In this document: positions 26,296-35,596 of the stretch, piece by piece | How positions within the stretch are numbered: the stretch's first letter is position 1 | How the letters are laid out: each line of letters begins with the position of its first letter | Assembly (NCBI RefSeq): GCF_007641235.1 | Contig: NZ_CP038157.1 | Location: 496,001-560,000 of the forward strand | Direction: 5' to 3' | From: Corynebacterium sanguinis | GTDB lineage: Bacteria; Actinomycetota; Actinomycetes; Mycobacteriales; Mycobacteriaceae | Length of the DNA stretch: 64,000 nt | Notes under the pieces: model-generated | Databases searched by the model: none | Told to the model about the DNA's origin: nothing | Seen by the model: the letters and a program-made list of their open reading frames with translations, nothing else | Position numbers and translations under genes: made by a program

Positions 26296-27211
26296 CGCCG
26301 CGCGCCTACCGCCGTCAGCAGCTTGCTGCGCAGGCGAGCGTCGAGGAAGACCAGCCCCGCGCCGAAGACCAGGATGCCCAGTCCGAGCACGGCAAACGGC
26401 AGGGTCATCACCGTGGTTCCGGTCTCCGCGAGGCTGCCCTCGCGCACGGCTTCCGCCCCGCCCTCGGCCGCCTCACCGCCGCCGGCCGCCCCCGCGCCGC
26501 CGCTGGAACAGCTGCCCTTGGGGTCGAAGACGGTGCCGAAGTCGAAGTGGCTCTCGTTGGCGTTGCCCGACCCGCCGACGTTAAACGTCAAGGTGGCCTG
26601 CCCGGTGAGCTTTCCCCGCCCTTCGCGGTCGTGGTCTGGCGGACGGTGACCTTATAGGCCCCCGGCTTGCTAAAGACCCACGAGGGGTGCACGTGGGAGT
26701 TCGCCGGGATCGTGTGGCTGCCCTGCGCCTTGCCATCGGCGGCGGTGAACCACTGCTCGCCGACGACCTGGCCGAGACCGCCCTGGGTGAACACCACCAT
26801 GGAGCCCGGGCCTTCAAAGCCCGCAATGTCCCAGGTGACGTCTCCCTTGGTGTTCTCTAACAGCGACAAGTGCTGCGTGTTCCCGCCCAGCCAGGGCACG
26901 CCGGCCTGCTGGGTCGAGCCGATCATCCACACAGGCCCGGCCGGGACGGGTCCGATCGCCTGAGGCAGGTTGGCCTTCGCCGCATCGCCGAGGCCGAAGA
27001 CCAGCGAGGCGGGATCCTTCCACTGCGCCGGGACCGTGCGATCGTCCTTGACCAGCGGTTGCAGGCCTTGGGCGCACGCGCCCTGCGCGACATGCGCCAC
27101 TGTATCTGCATTCGCTGTCGGCAACGCCGCAGTTCCAACATTAAGAGTTCCTGCAGCAGCGACGGTGGCGAGCAAAAGCGCAGGAGCGCGCCTACCCATG
27201 TGTAGAGCCAT
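26292..27211 (-). pseudogene. LAETG-anchored surface repeat protein, frameshifted
   Basis: The first frame (27211 to about 26588) encodes a signal peptide and a repeat domain with PSWVFSKPGAYKVTV; the second (26591-26292) encodes GQATLTFNVGGSG-type sequence, a Gly/Ala-rich stalk, a sortase-type LAETG motif, a hydrophobic helix and a basic tail. Adding one G to the GGGG run near 26612 joins them as GGGKLTGQATLTFNV. I infer one gene with a -1 frameshift. It is first in the operon and overlaps the binding-protein GTG by 4 nt. If expressed intact it would be linked to the cell wall by sortase. Confidence 0.8.
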
Positions 27212-27239
27212 GGCCTTTCATATCCCTTCTCGTAGAAAA

Positions 27240-27256
27240 CGATAGGAATCTTATCG
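27240..27256 (-). promoter_or_regulatory. Candidate metal-regulator operator before the surface-repeat ABC operon
   Basis: CGATA and TATCG arms flank a 7-nt centre in AT-rich sequence 29 nt before the first gene; TAAGAT inside it could be a -10 element. Adjacent GAAAAC gives partial resemblance to actinobacterial Zur boxes. The assignment is speculative and rests on the operon's likely zinc or manganese substrate. Confidence 0.3.
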
Positions 27257-27318
27257 GCAATGGATACCGTTTGGCGAACCGGAGCGCCAATTACCCCCAA
27301 AAGGGATGACCACATGAG

Positions 27319-27345
27319 AAAAGCCCCGCTCAGAGCGGGGCTTTT
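27319..27345. terminator. Bidirectional terminator after rplA
   Basis: AAAAGCCCCGCTC and GAGCGGGGCTTTT form a long stem with a small loop. Read on the minus strand it ends in TTTTCTC and lies 21 nt after the rplA stop, insulating rplKA from the ABC operon. Confidence 0.9.
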
Positions 27346-27365
27346 CTTCTCGCGCTTCGGGGCCG

Positions 27366-28076
27366 TTAGGCCTTGGTGGCGTAGTTCTTCTGCACAGAAG
27401 GATCGACCGGGACGCCCGGGCCCTGGGTCGCGGAGACGGTGATCTTCTTCAGGTAGATGCCCTTGGAAGACGCCGGCTTCAGGCGCAGCACCTCGTCGAG
27501 AAGCGCGCCGTAGTTCTCCGCGAGCTGCTCCGGGGTAAACGATGCCTTGCCGATCAACGCATGGAGGTTCGCGGCCTTGTCCACGCGGAAAGCGATCTTT
27601 CCGCCCTTGACCTCGGCGATTGCCTTGGCAACATCCGGGGTGACGGTACCGGTCTTCGGGTTCGGCATGAGACCGCGCGGGCCGAGCACGCGCGCAACGC
27701 GGCCGACCTTGGCCATCTGGTCCGGCGTCGCAATGGCGACGTCGAAGTCGATCTGGCCGGCGTTGATCTGCTCGATGAGAGCGTCGGTGCCGACGATGTC
27801 CGCCCCGGCCTCCTCAGCCTTGGTTGCGTTCTCGCCCTCGGCGAAGACTGCGACGCGGACGGTCTTGCCGGTGCCGTTCGGCAGGGAAACCGTGCCGCGC
27901 ACGAGCTGGTCAGCCTTGCGCGGGTCGACGGACAGGCGCATCGCCACATCGATGGTGGCGTCGTACTTGTCGGAGGACGTCTCCTTCGCAAGGGTGACGG
28001 CCTCGAGCGGGTGGTAGAGGTTATCGCGGTCCACCTTGGCGAACTGCTCGTTGTAGCGCTTGGACTTCTTAGCCAT
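27366..28076 (-). CDS. rplA: 50S ribosomal protein L1
   Basis: L1 forms the mobile L1 stalk and can repress its own operon. The 236-residue protein is full length, with the [15 protein letters not shown] loop conserved. ATG 28076 is preceded by GGAAAGGAA. It lies 78 nt after rplK, and a strong terminator follows. In most relatives rplJL comes next within a short distance, but here 7.3 kb of a surface-repeat ABC locus intervenes. Confidence 0.97.
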   Translation of the reverse strand: MAKKSKRYNEQFAKVDRDNLYHPLEAVTLAKETSSDKYDATIDVAMRLSVDPRKADQLVRGTVSLPNGTGKTVRVAVFAEGENATKAEEAGADIVGTDALIEQINAGQIDFDVAIATPDQMAKVGRVARVLGPRGLMPNPKTGTVTPDVAKAIAEVKGGKIAFRVDKAANLHALIGKASFTPEQLAENYGALLDEVLRLKPASSKGIYLKKITVSATQGPGVPVDPSVQKNYATKA

Positions 28077-28154
28077 GTTGGATTCCTTTCCTTCTCGGGA
28101 TGGAGTTGTGGTGCGGGCCTGGCCGGCCCTGCCACGTGCGGGTGCCGGGAAGCC

Positions 28155-28583
28155 TTACTTCTCGACAGTGATGCCCATGGAGCGGGCGGTGCCTGCGATG
28201 ATCGCGGCGCCTGCCTCGATGTCGCGGGCGTTGAGGTCGGCCTTCTTGGTCTCGGCGATCTCCTTGCACTGATCCCAGGTCACGGAACCGACCTTCTGGG
28301 TGTGCGGAACGCCCGAGCCCTTCTGCAGGCCAGCGGCCTTGAGCAGCAGCTTTGCTGCCGGCGGGGACTTCAGGATGAAAGTGAACGAGCGGTCTTCGTA
28401 GACGGTGATCTCGACCGGGATGATGTCGCCGCGCATGGACTCGGTGGCCGCGTTGTACGCCTTGGTGAACTCGACGATGTTGACGCCGTGCGCACCGAGC
28501 GCCGGGCCGACCGGCGGTGCCGGGTTAGCCATGCCAGCCTGGATCTGCAGCTTGATCAGGCCTGTGACCTTCTTCTTTGCCAT
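28155..28583 (-). CDS. rplK: 50S ribosomal protein L11
   Basis: L11 binds the GTPase-associated 23S rRNA and supports factor function and RelA activation. The 142 residues include the N-terminal [16 protein letters not shown] proline-rich domain and the C-terminal RNA-binding domain with [16 protein letters not shown] lies upstream of ATG 28583. It is the first gene of rplKA; the nusG terminator lies upstream, so rplK should have its own promoter in 28584-28682, which I could not define. Confidence 0.97.
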   Translation of the reverse strand: MAKKKVTGLIKLQIQAGMANPAPPVGPALGAHGVNIVEFTKAYNAATESMRGDIIPVEITVYEDRSFTFILKSPPAAKLLLKAAGLQKGSGVPHTQKVGSVTWDQCKEIAETKKADLNARDIEAGAAIIAGTARSMGITVEK

Positions 28584-28682
28584 CGGATTACCTCAATTCC
28601 TTGGTACCGGGCCGCGCCACGATGAATAACGCGCCCTGCCGGATGCCCCCTTGAGTCTCGGGAGCCACCGGGGATAACGAAT

Positions 28683-28717
28683 AAAAACGTCGCGTATGCG
28701 AAGCACACGCAACGTTT
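28683..28717 (-). terminator. Rho-independent terminator of nusG
   Basis: On the minus strand AACGT-GCGTGTGC, loop TTC, GCATACGC-ACGTT with one mismatch and one G-U pair is followed by TTTTTATT. It lies 40 nt after the nusG stop. Confidence 0.85.
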
Positions 28718-28756
28718 GACTTTACGCTGTTGGGCAGCGAAGGCGCAAAACGCGCC

Positions 28757-29692
28757 CTACATGATCCGCTCGATCTGATCTGCCGTGAGCTCGACCGGCG
28801 TTTCGCGGCCAAAGATCGACACCAGTGCCTGGATCTTGCCGGTCTCCGGGTCGATCTCCGAAATCGTCGCGGACACGGTCGCCAGCGCACCGGTAAGGAT
28901 GGTCACGGCCTCGCCAACTTCGTAGTCGTGCGCCAGCTTCGGGGCAACCTCCTGCTCCGGCATCGCGATGACGGTCTCGCCCTCGGCGTTGACCGTCGAC
29001 TTCTGGTTCGGGTCGCCGACGACGGTCGGCTCCTTCGGCATGAGGAACTTCGCCACGTCACGGTGCTTGACCGGGGTGGCGTTGCCCTCGTTGCCCACGA
29101 ACGACGTCACGCCGGGGGTTTCGCGCACCACGGACCACGCGGCGTCGTTCATGTCCATGCGCACGAGCACGTAACCGGGCAAAAGCTTGCGGTTCACGAT
29201 CTTGCGCTTGCCGTCTTTAAGTTCGATCGCCTGCTCGATGGGCACGACGACGTCGTAGATCGACTCCTCCACCTCGAGGGTCTGAATACGCATGTCAAGG
29301 TTGGTTTTCACCTTGTTCTCGTAACCCGAGTAGGACTGAATGATGTACCACTGTCCGGGAAGCTTTTTCAGCTCCTTGGTGTACTCGCGCAGGCGGCGGC
29401 GGTACTCGGAGTCGCCGGACTCCTCCTCTTCCGCTTTGAGTAGAGCAGGTTCGGTCTCGGGTGACACCGGGCCGCCCTCGGAGATCATCTTCTTCTCCGC
29501 GATCAGCTCGCGGTCCACAGCCTCGTCGTCAGGTCTGTCGGACTCCTCGTCGGAGTCGGACGCGGTCTCACCTGCCTCGCCAGTCTCCTGGTTTTCCTTC
29601 GCCTCAGGATCGGTCTCGGGGGTAACGGGAGCACCCTCGTCGATCATCTCCTGCTCGTTGTTCTCAATCTTGCCGGTGGTGTCTTCAGCCAT
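28757..29692 (-). CDS. nusG: Transcription termination/antitermination factor NusG
   Basis: NusG couples RNA polymerase to Rho or the ribosome. The 311 residues comprise an acidic N-terminal extension (about 1-120), the NGN domain ([20 protein letters not shown] onward, with [10 protein letters not shown]) and a C-terminal KOW domain. Such extensions are known in actinobacterial NusG; this one contains an internal duplication, [14 protein letters not shown] and [15 protein letters not shown] chose ATG 29692, which has GAGGAGAA upstream, over an in-frame codon at 29857 that would translate the secE-nusG spacer. Confidence 0.95.
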   Translation of the reverse strand: MAEDTTGKIENNEQEMIDEGAPVTPETDPEAKENQETGEAGETASDSDEESDRPDDEAVDRELIAEKKMISEGGPVSPETEPALLKAEEEESGDSEYRRRLREYTKELKKLPGQWYIIQSYSGYENKVKTNLDMRIQTLEVEESIYDVVVPIEQAIELKDGKRKIVNRKLLPGYVLVRMDMNDAAWSVVRETPGVTSFVGNEGNATPVKHRDVAKFLMPKEPTVVGDPNQKSTVNAEGETVIAMPEQEVAPKLAHDYEVGEAVTILTGALATVSATISEIDPETGKIQALVSIFGRETPVELTADQIERIM

Positions 29693-29777
29693 GGCTAGTT
29701 CTCCTCTAGTAATCGCTTGATGGCCCCAGCCTACCCACGCGACGGGCCGGTTGGCAGGCTTGTGGGCCAATAAGTTA

Positions 29778-29812
29778 TCCCGCCCTCCTCGATGATTTTC
29801 GAGGCGGCGGGA
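29778..29812 (-). promoter_or_regulatory. Strong hairpin between secE and nusG
   Basis: TCCCGCC-CCTCGA pairs with TCGAGG-GGGCGGGA around a 6-nt loop, one mismatch on each side. It has no T run, so it is more likely an mRNA processing or stabilising element than a terminator. secE ends 22 nt before it and nusG starts 86 nt after it. Confidence 0.55.
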
Positions 29813-29834
29813 CGTGTACGAGGAGAAAGTATAA

Positions 29835-30143
29835 CTAACGCACCAGGACTTGTTCAATCCCCCAGCGTGCGACCCAGTCGACGCTCCACACGATGGCGGT
29901 GAGGATGATCAGGAAGGCGAACACGATGAGCGTGTAGTTGACCATCTGGCGCCCGGTCGGCCAGATCACCTTCCGCATCTCGGAGACGACTTCACCCGGG
30001 AAAGCGGTGACTCCGCCGCCGGGGCTGTCCGCGGGCTCGGTTTTCGCCGGCGCGGTTTCCGTGCTGGGGGCTGCAGGTGCGGCTCCGCCCAGCTGACGCT
30101 TACTGGTCGGCTGGGCCGGGTTCTGACCTTGCGGGTTCGTCAC
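29835..30143 (-). CDS. secE: Preprotein translocase subunit SecE
   Basis: SecE is the essential clamp of the SecYEG channel. The 102-residue protein has a proline/alanine-rich N-terminal half, the conserved amphipathic helix ([18 protein letters not shown]) and one C-terminal membrane helix. GTG 30143 is preferred to the upstream frame because GAGGAG lies just before it and the extra residues would cover the tRNA-Trp gene. It stands between tRNA-Trp and nusG, the usual actinobacterial order. Confidence 0.95.
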   Translation of the reverse strand: MTNPQGQNPAQPTSKRQLGGAAPAAPSTETAPAKTEPADSPGGGVTAFPGEVVSEMRKVIWPTGRQMVNYTLIVFAFLIILTAIVWSVDWVARWGIEQVLVR

Positions 30144-30167
30144 TACAGCTCCTCTTACTTCACACTG

Positions 30168-30243
30168 TGGCAGGGGCGACAGGACTCGAACCTGCAACCT
30201 ACGGTTTTGGAGACCGTTGCGCTACCAATTGCGCCACGCCCCT
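30168..30243 (-). tRNA. tRNA-Trp (CCA)
   Basis: A complete cloverleaf: acceptor AGGGGCG/CGCCCCT, D arm with AATTGGTA, anticodon loop CTCCAAA giving CCA, T loop TTCGAGT, discriminator G and an encoded CCA (30168-30170). Confidence 0.95.
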
Positions 30244-30308
30244 CGGGCACTGACTTAGCAGTACGCCTACCCTACCACGGGCGTTTACACCCCCGAAGTG
30301 AAGGTAAG

Positions 30309-30380
30309 TAGCGATGGAGAGAATTGAACTCTCGACACAGCGATTATGAGTCGCTTGCTCTACCACTGAGCTACACCGCC
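30309..30380 (-). tRNA. tRNA-Met (CAT, elongator)
   Basis: The cloverleaf has a 7-bp acceptor with two G-U pairs, D loop AGTGGTA, anticodon loop CTCATAA giving CAT and T loop TTCAATT. The paired position 1:72 and the absence of three G-C pairs in the anticodon stem argue against the initiator. A lysidine-modified tRNA-Ile is a less likely alternative. CCA is not encoded. Confidence 0.9.
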
Positions 30381-30417
30381 TTGTGTTCGCCGAGCTTTTA
30401 GGCCTGACAAACAACAG

Positions 30418-30490
30418 AGCCCCCTAGCAGAATCGAACTGCTGACCTTCTCCTTACCATGGAGACGCTCTGCCGACTGAGCTAAGGGGGC
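30418..30490 (-). tRNA. tRNA-Thr (GGT)
   Basis: Acceptor GCCCCCT/AGGGGGC, D loop AGTCGGCA, anticodon loop ATGGTAA giving GGT, T loop TTCGATT. CCA is not encoded. Confidence 0.95.
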
Positions 30491-30639
30491 GCAGCCTCTC
30501 AAGTTGTGGGCGTTTTTCATCCCGCTGCCCTTGAAGCCTTGAAAAGATTAACCCGACATAGCGCGACTGCACAAATCGGCAGGCCAGCGCGCATTTCCGC
30601 CCTCAGTTGGAGCATGCTTATCGACGCCCACAACGACGC

Positions 30640-30675
30640 AACCCGCCCTACCTCGTAAACGGAGGTGGGCGGGTT
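30640..30675. terminator. Hairpin following tRNA-Tyr
   Basis: AACCCGCCC-ACCTC and GAGGT-GGGCGGGTT form a long stem with one bulge and a short loop. It lies 12 nt after the tRNA-Tyr 3' end on the minus strand; the T-rich GTGTTTT lies on the plus side, so direction and efficiency are uncertain. Confidence 0.55.
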
Positions 30676-30687
30676 GTGTTTTCCCTG

Positions 30688-30769
30688 TGCCAGGTAGAAG
30701 ATTCGAACTTCTGTAGGCAATGCCGACGGATTTACAGTCCGCTCCCTTTGGCCGCTCGGGCAACCTGGC
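30688..30769 (-). tRNA. tRNA-Tyr (GTA)
   Basis: A class II tRNA of 82 nt with a long variable arm: acceptor GCCAGGT/ACCTGGC, anticodon loop CTGTAAA giving GTA, T loop TTCGAAT, discriminator A. A 7-bp hairpin (CGCACTC/GAGTGCG, 30771-30787) lies directly upstream of its 5' end, perhaps ending the polyprenyl synthase transcript or helping processing. Confidence 0.95.
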
Positions 30770-30846
30770 GCGCACTCAACGAGTGCGTGAACAACAATAC
30801 AGCAACGCTGGCGCGAATCAACAAACCAACAGCTTAGGCGCGGTTT

Positions 30847-31863
30847 TTAACCGACGCGCTCGACGGTGCTCTTGGACAGGTCGCGAAGCGCCCGGTTGGC
30901 GGCGATGTCGGGCAGCTCGGCAAGTTGCTCGTCAACGGTGCTCAGGTAGGAACGCACGGTGTCGAGCGTCTTCTGACGCGCCTGGGTCTGCCCGATGAGC
31001 TCGATGGCGAAGGCGACGTCCTCGTCGCGCTCAAGCGGGCCGGTGAGCATCCCGCGGAGCTGCTCTCCGGCGGGCGAGCCATCCTCGAGCGCGTAGAGCA
31101 CCGGCAGGGTGAGCACGCCCTCGCGCAGATCGGTGCCCGGGGTCTTCCCCGACTGCTCCGAGTCAGAGAAGATGTCGATGATGTCGTCGACGATTTGGAA
31201 GATCATGCCGACAGCTTCACCGATGGTTTCGCAGCGCTTGACCACCTCCTCGCTCGCTCCCGCGTGAAGTGAGCCAAGGCGGGCAGCCGAGGCGATGAGC
31301 ACCGCGGTCTTTTCGCGAATCACCGTCAGGTAGTGCTGCACAGGGTCCCCGCCGCGGGCGCCGACCGACTCGCGCATCTGTCCGGTGACGAGCTTGCCGA
31401 AGGTGTCGGCGAAGTGCTTGACGGTCTCGGTGTCGATCTCACTCATGATCTCCGAGGCGTGCGCGAAGAGGATGTCGCCGGCGAGGATGGCCACCGTGTT
31501 GTTCCAGCGCGCGTTGGCGGATTCCACACCGCGGCGCATGTCGGCTTCATCCATCACGTCGTCGTGGTAGAGCGTGGCCAGGTGGACGATCTCGGCGATC
31601 ACCGCGCCCTTGATGGTGTTGTCGCTGCCCGGGTTGGGCCCGAACTCGCTGCATAGCAGGGCGATGAGGGGGCGGAATCGCTTGCCCCCGGCAGTCGCGA
31701 GGTGGGTGACTTTGTCCACGATGAAGTCTTCGCCGGTGGTGAGGCGCTCCATCAACAGCCTTTCGGCCTTGTCCAGCCCTTCGGCCAATCGCGCCGTGAG
31801 CTCTACATCCCCGAGGTCCATGGAAAAGTCGTGGCGGGGCGCCGGTTGGATCCCGTGGGTCAT
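30847..31863 (-). CDS. Polyprenyl diphosphate synthase (menaquinone side chain)
   Basis: A 338-residue trans-prenyltransferase that extends an allylic diphosphate with isopentenyl diphosphate. It has GGKRFRP (about residue 70), the first aspartate-rich motif DDVMDEAD and the second, DDIIDIFSD. The long-chain product probably supplies the isoprenoid tail attached by MenA. ATG 31863 (MTHGIQPAPRHDF) is chosen; the longer frame would extend through the divergent menJ gene. It is divergent from menJ, sharing a 103-bp promoter region. The chain length cannot be read reliably. Confidence 0.88.
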   Translation of the reverse strand: MTHGIQPAPRHDFSMDLGDVELTARLAEGLDKAERLLMERLTTGEDFIVDKVTHLATAGGKRFRPLIALLCSEFGPNPGSDNTIKGAVIAEIVHLATLYHDDVMDEADMRRGVESANARWNNTVAILAGDILFAHASEIMSEIDTETVKHFADTFGKLVTGQMRESVGARGGDPVQHYLTVIREKTAVLIASAARLGSLHAGASEEVVKRCETIGEAVGMIFQIVDDIIDIFSDSEQSGKTPGTDLREGVLTLPVLYALEDGSPAGEQLRGMLTGPLERDEDVAFAIELIGQTQARQKTLDTVRSYLSTVDEQLAELPDIAANRALRDLSKSTVERVG

Positions 31864-31966
31864 CGGTGTCGTCCTTGGTGCTAAGAGGGCCGTGAGTTGT
31901 GCGTTACCTACGGTAGCCCACGGCAGGGTGAATGCGCAGTAACGGGTCGCGCGTCTGCCACAATGG

Positions 31967-33196
31967 ATGATCGTGACTATCACAGCCAATGAGTTCGAGT
32001 GCGTCGTTGTCGGCGCCGGCCCAGCCGGGTCGGCCGCCGCGGTCGCCGCACAGCGGGCGGGGTTTCGTACGGCGCTTATCGACGCCGCCGAGCGCGGCCG
32101 CGACAAAACGTGCGGCGACGGGCTCACCCCGCGCGCGGTGCACTCCCTGCGCGAGCTCGGCCTCGAGGTGCCCGCCTACCGCAACCGCGGCCTGAAGCTG
32201 CACGGTTTCGGCGGCGACGTCACGGCTGCCTGGCCGGCCGGCCCGTTCGGCATTGAGGGCTCGGCGAGCCCGCGCTCGCTTTTCGACGCCACCCTGCTCG
32301 ACGCCGCCCGCGCCAGCGGCGCCGAGGTCTTCCACAACTGCCCCGCGACCTCGGCGGAGTTTAGCGGCGGCGCGATCTCAGCGATCACCACCCCGCTGGG
32401 CACGCTGCGACCGAAGTGGGTGATTGTCGCCGACGGGGTGCGCTCGACCTTCGGCAAAACGCTCGGCCGCGTCTGGCACCGCGGCGAGGTGTACGGCATC
32501 GCCGCGCGCTCGTACTGCACCTCGCCGCGCTCGGAGGAGCCGTGGATGCACTCACACGTGGAGCTGCGCGACACCGATGGCGCCATCCAGCCCGGTTACG
32601 GCTGGATCTTCCCGCTCGGCGACGGCACCGTCAACCTCGGCTGCGGCGCCCTGTCCACCGATAAGCGCCCCGCGAAAGTGAACACGAAGAAGCTTCTGTC
32701 GGTCTACGCCTCCCAGCAGCGCCGCGACTGGGGCCTAGGCCCGGAGGAGTCGGTCGCCAGCGCGCTGCTGCCCATGGGCGGGGCGGTGTCCAACGTGGCG
32801 GGACGCAACTGGGCGCTCATCGGCGACGCCGCGGCTTGTGTCAACCCGCTCAACGGCGAGGGCATCGACTACGGCCTGGAAACCGCGCGCATGGCCGTCG
32901 AGCTGATCACCACCGGCGCCGACCTCACGCTGACGTGGCCGCTCGAGCTGCGCCGCGCCTACGGCGACGCCTTCATGCTGGCGCGCACGGCTGCGCGCCT
33001 TTTGACCTACCCGCAGTTTTTGCCCGTGGTGGGCCCGGTTGCGCTGCGTGGGGTCGTCGGCAAGCGGCTCATGCCCGCGGCCGCGAGGCTGATGGGCAAC
33101 TTGGTCACCGAGCAGGACCGGGACTTGGTTTCGTGGGCGTGGCGCAAGGCCGGCGAGCTGACCCCGGCCCGCGAGCCGCTGTGGAGCGTGGCCTAG
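31967..33196 (+). CDS. menJ: Menaquinone reductase / geranylgeranyl reductase-family FAD enzyme
   Basis: A 409-residue flavoprotein with the N-terminal FAD motif [22 protein letters not shown], and the second FAD-binding signature [15 protein letters not shown]. It matches the family that includes MenJ, which saturates one isoprene unit of menaquinone. The setting (a polyprenyl synthase on one side and menG on the other) supports this role. ATG 31967 is used; GTG 31973 is also possible and no clear ribosome binding site marks either. Its TAG shares CTAG with the stop of menG. Confidence 0.85.
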   Translation: MIVTITANEFECVVVGAGPAGSAAAVAAQRAGFRTALIDAAERGRDKTCGDGLTPRAVHSLRELGLEVPAYRNRGLKLHGFGGDVTAAWPAGPFGIEGSASPRSLFDATLLDAARASGAEVFHNCPATSAEFSGGAISAITTPLGTLRPKWVIVADGVRSTFGKTLGRVWHRGEVYGIAARSYCTSPRSEEPWMHSHVELRDTDGAIQPGYGWIFPLGDGTVNLGCGALSTDKRPAKVNTKKLLSVYASQQRRDWGLGPEESVASALLPMGGAVSNVAGRNWALIGDAAACVNPLNGEGIDYGLETARMAVELITTGADLTLTWPLELRRAYGDAFMLARTAARLLTYPQFLPVVGPVALRGVVGKRLMPAAARLMGNLVTEQDRDLVSWAWRKAGELTPAREPLWSVA

Positions 33197-33882
33197 CCGG
33201 GTTTGACGGCGCTGTGCAGGGCGACGATCCCGCCGGTGAGGTCCTGCCAGCCGGCGTCCTCCCAGCCGTTGCGGTTGATCGCGCGCGCCAGGTCCGCCTG
33301 GTCCGGCCAGGCGCGGATGGACTCGGCTAAGTACTGGTAGGCGTCCGGGTTGGAGGAAAACACCCTGGCCAGGGCCGGTAGCGCGAGCGGCAGGTAGTTC
33401 TTGTACAGGGCGCGGAAGCCCGGCACGATCGGCGTGGAGAACTCGTTGACGGCCAGGCGCCCGCCGGGCTTGGTCACCCGGGCCATCTCGCGCAGACCGG
33501 CCTCGAAATCGTGGACGTTGCGCAGCCCGTAGGAGATGGTCACCGCGTCGAAGGTGTTGTCCTTGAAGGGCAGGTGCATGGCGTCGCCGACGACCTTGGG
33601 AACCGCGCGGTGGCGCCCTGCCGCGAGCATGCCCTGGGAAAAGTCGCACGCGACGACCCACGCGCCCGACTTGCCCAACTCAACGGTGGAGACGGCGGTG
33701 CCGGCGGCGAGGTCGAGCACCCGCTCGCCGGGTTGCAGCCCGAGGCGCTCGCGGGTGCGGCGGCGCCAGTTCCTGTCGAGGCCGAACGACAGGATCGTGT
33801 TGGTGATGTCGTAGTTTTCGCCCACGTCATCGAACATGCCCGCAACGTCGTAGGGCTTCTTATCCAGATCTGCCTTGGCCAT
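33193..33882 (-). CDS. menG: Demethylmenaquinone methyltransferase
   Basis: A 229-residue SAM-dependent methyltransferase of the UbiE/MenG family that performs the last methylation in menaquinone synthesis. Motif I reads [10 protein letters not shown], followed by GDAMHLPF, the [10 protein letters not shown] signature and the [17 protein letters not shown] segment. ATG 33882 gives the conserved N-terminus [13 protein letters not shown]; the longer frame runs into mgtA and is rejected. It lies 11 nt after mgtA on the same strand. Confidence 0.93.
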   Translation of the reverse strand: MAKADLDKKPYDVAGMFDDVGENYDITNTILSFGLDRNWRRRTRERLGLQPGERVLDLAAGTAVSTVELGKSGAWVVACDFSQGMLAAGRHRAVPKVVGDAMHLPFKDNTFDAVTISYGLRNVHDFEAGLREMARVTKPGGRLAVNEFSTPIVPGFRALYKNYLPLALPALARVFSSNPDAYQYLAESIRAWPDQADLARAINRNGWEDAGWQDLTGGIVALHSAVKPG

Positions 33883-33893
33883 AGGGCCCCACT

Positions 33894-35102
33894 TTACGCA
33901 GATGCGCTGCGGCGCTTGTTGCGGGCCCGCTGTACCCAGCGCGGCAGCGTGATCGAGCGGCCGAACAGGGTCACCGACGTGCGGTTGTAGCCGGTGATGG
34001 CCTGCGTGTAGTAGCCCATGAGCTGCTCGCACAGCGCGTGCCAGGTCTTGTCTGCGACGGACTCGCGAGCGTTGGATTGCAGTTCGGCGTGGCGGGCGTC
34101 GTCAAGCAGGTAGCGCGTGGCGTCGACGAGGGTGGCTTCGAAGCTCTCGACGTCAAGAAGCAGGCCGTTGTAGCCCTCCTTGATCAGGTCGATCGGGCCG
34201 CCGGCGCGGGGGCCGATGGTGGGCACTCCGGAGGCCTGCGCCTCCTGGATAGCCTGGCAGAACGTCTCGAACTCGCCTGTGTGCACGAACAGGTCCAGGC
34301 TGGCGTAGGCGCGGGCGAGGTCCTCGCCGGAGAGAGCGCCGGTGAATACGGCGTTGGTCAGCGTGTTTTGCAGGGCCTTGCGCTCGGGGCCGTCGCCGAC
34401 GATGACGAGCTGCACGCCCGGCTCGCTGACCAGCGGGGCGAGGCGGTGCACTCCCTTTTCGGAGGCGAGGCGGCCGACGAAGCCGACGATCTTCTTGCGC
34501 CCGGTCGGGTCCCACTGGCGGCGCAGCGTGTCGGAGCGCTTCAGCGGGTGAAACAGCGTGGTGTCCACGCCGCGGCCCCAGTGGTAAACGTTGCCGATGC
34601 CGTGATCCTCGAGCTCGCGGATTGCCTCCGATGACGGGGCGAGGGTGAGCTCGCAGTTGCTGTGGATGTTGCGGGTCCAGTCCCAGGCGACGTTGGCCAG
34701 CACCGCGGCGTGGTACTGGGTGGCGAATCCGGCCACGTCCGTCTGGTACAGCCCCACCGTGGGCACCCCGAGCTGCAGGGCGGCGAGCATGCCGGCCCCG
34801 CCGAGGACGAAGGGACTGGCGAGGTGGATCACGTCCGGTTCAAAATCGGCCAGCGCGGAGGTGATCGTGGTCGTCGGCACACCGATGGGTAGCGAGTCCA
34901 CCAGCGGGATCATCACCGTGGGCACGCGGACGATCTCAAACCCGAGGTAGTCCGGCACCTCCTCCTGGAAATCGCGCGCGCCAGGGGCGATGACGATGGC
35001 CTCGTGGCCTTCTTCCTTGAGGTACTCGAGGACGCGGAGCACCGAGTTGGTGACTCCGTTGATGTTCGGCAAAAAGGATTCCGCGACGATTCCAACACGC
35101 AT
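33894..35102 (-). CDS. mgtA: GDP-mannose-dependent alpha-mannosyltransferase (MgtA-type GT4)
   Basis: A 402-residue GT-B glycosyltransferase, family GT4: N-terminal [20 protein letters not shown], the donor-binding half with [16 protein letters not shown], and the [16 protein letters not shown] catalytic EX7E-type motif. The equivalent corynebacterial gene next to menG encodes MgtA, which mannosylates a glucuronosyl glycolipid in lipomannan-like synthesis. ATG 35102 is well supported. It is upstream of menG and downstream of a DUF3592 gene. Confidence 0.85.
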   Translation of the reverse strand: MRVGIVAESFLPNINGVTNSVLRVLEYLKEEGHEAIVIAPGARDFQEEVPDYLGFEIVRVPTVMIPLVDSLPIGVPTTTITSALADFEPDVIHLASPFVLGGAGMLAALQLGVPTVGLYQTDVAGFATQYHAAVLANVAWDWTRNIHSNCELTLAPSSEAIRELEDHGIGNVYHWGRGVDTTLFHPLKRSDTLRRQWDPTGRKKIVGFVGRLASEKGVHRLAPLVSEPGVQLVIVGDGPERKALQNTLTNAVFTGALSGEDLARAYASLDLFVHTGEFETFCQAIQEAQASGVPTIGPRAGGPIDLIKEGYNGLLLDVESFEATLVDATRYLLDDARHAELQSNARESVADKTWHALCEQLMGYYTQAITGYNRTSVTLFGRSITLPRWVQRARNKRRSASA

Positions 35103-35158
35103 GCTGACAGCATCCCACAAGATTTTGTCTAGTGAATAAAGAAGAAGTGAATTCTCGG

Positions 35159-35596
35159 TTACAGTCGCATTTTCGCTTCTCGACGCCCAAACGCAGCGTT
35201 TACCCCATAGAAGGCCGCAACCGCCACCAGCGTCGACACCACCGCCACCGACAGCGCCGGGATGATGGCCAAGGTCCAGCCGCGCCCCTCCACCTTGACC
35301 AGCTCCGGGTCCGCGGTGGAGTAGGTCACCCACACGCGCTGGCCCTCCCCCAGGCCCGAGGGGTAGAGCAGGCCGTAGCGCGGCGAGTGGTAGCGCCCCT
35401 GCTCGTCCTGGTATTCCACGGAGGTGCGCAGTGCCCCCACCTCGGTGACCGTGGCCATGCCGCGGCCGGGGCTGTCCATGATGCGGGCGTCGTTGAGCGC
35501 GGGCCCCGCGATCATCGCCACGACGCCCAGCATGGCGCAGGCGTAGAGGGCGATCACGAGCTGCAGCAGGCGGCGGCGCCAGTTGATGTCGCTCAA
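35159..35596 (-). CDS. DUF3592 membrane protein
   Basis: A 145-residue protein with two membrane helices (about residues 12-32 and 107-130) around an exported beta-rich DUF3592-type domain containing [20 protein letters not shown]. Its start overlaps the end of menD by 4 nt, so the two are coupled. The function is unknown. Confidence 0.75.
   Translation of the reverse strand: MSDINWRRRLLQLVIALYACAMLGVVAMIAGPALNDARIMDSPGRGMATVTEVGALRTSVEYQDEQGRYHSPRYGLLYPSGLGEGQRVWVTYSTADPELVKVEGRGWTLAIIPALSVAVVSTLVAVAAFYGVNAAFGRREAKMRL

Noticed and set aside
30309..30380. Initiator tRNA for the CAT anticodon gene
   Set aside because: Position 1:72 is paired and the anticodon stem lacks three consecutive G-C pairs, so an elongator is more likely.
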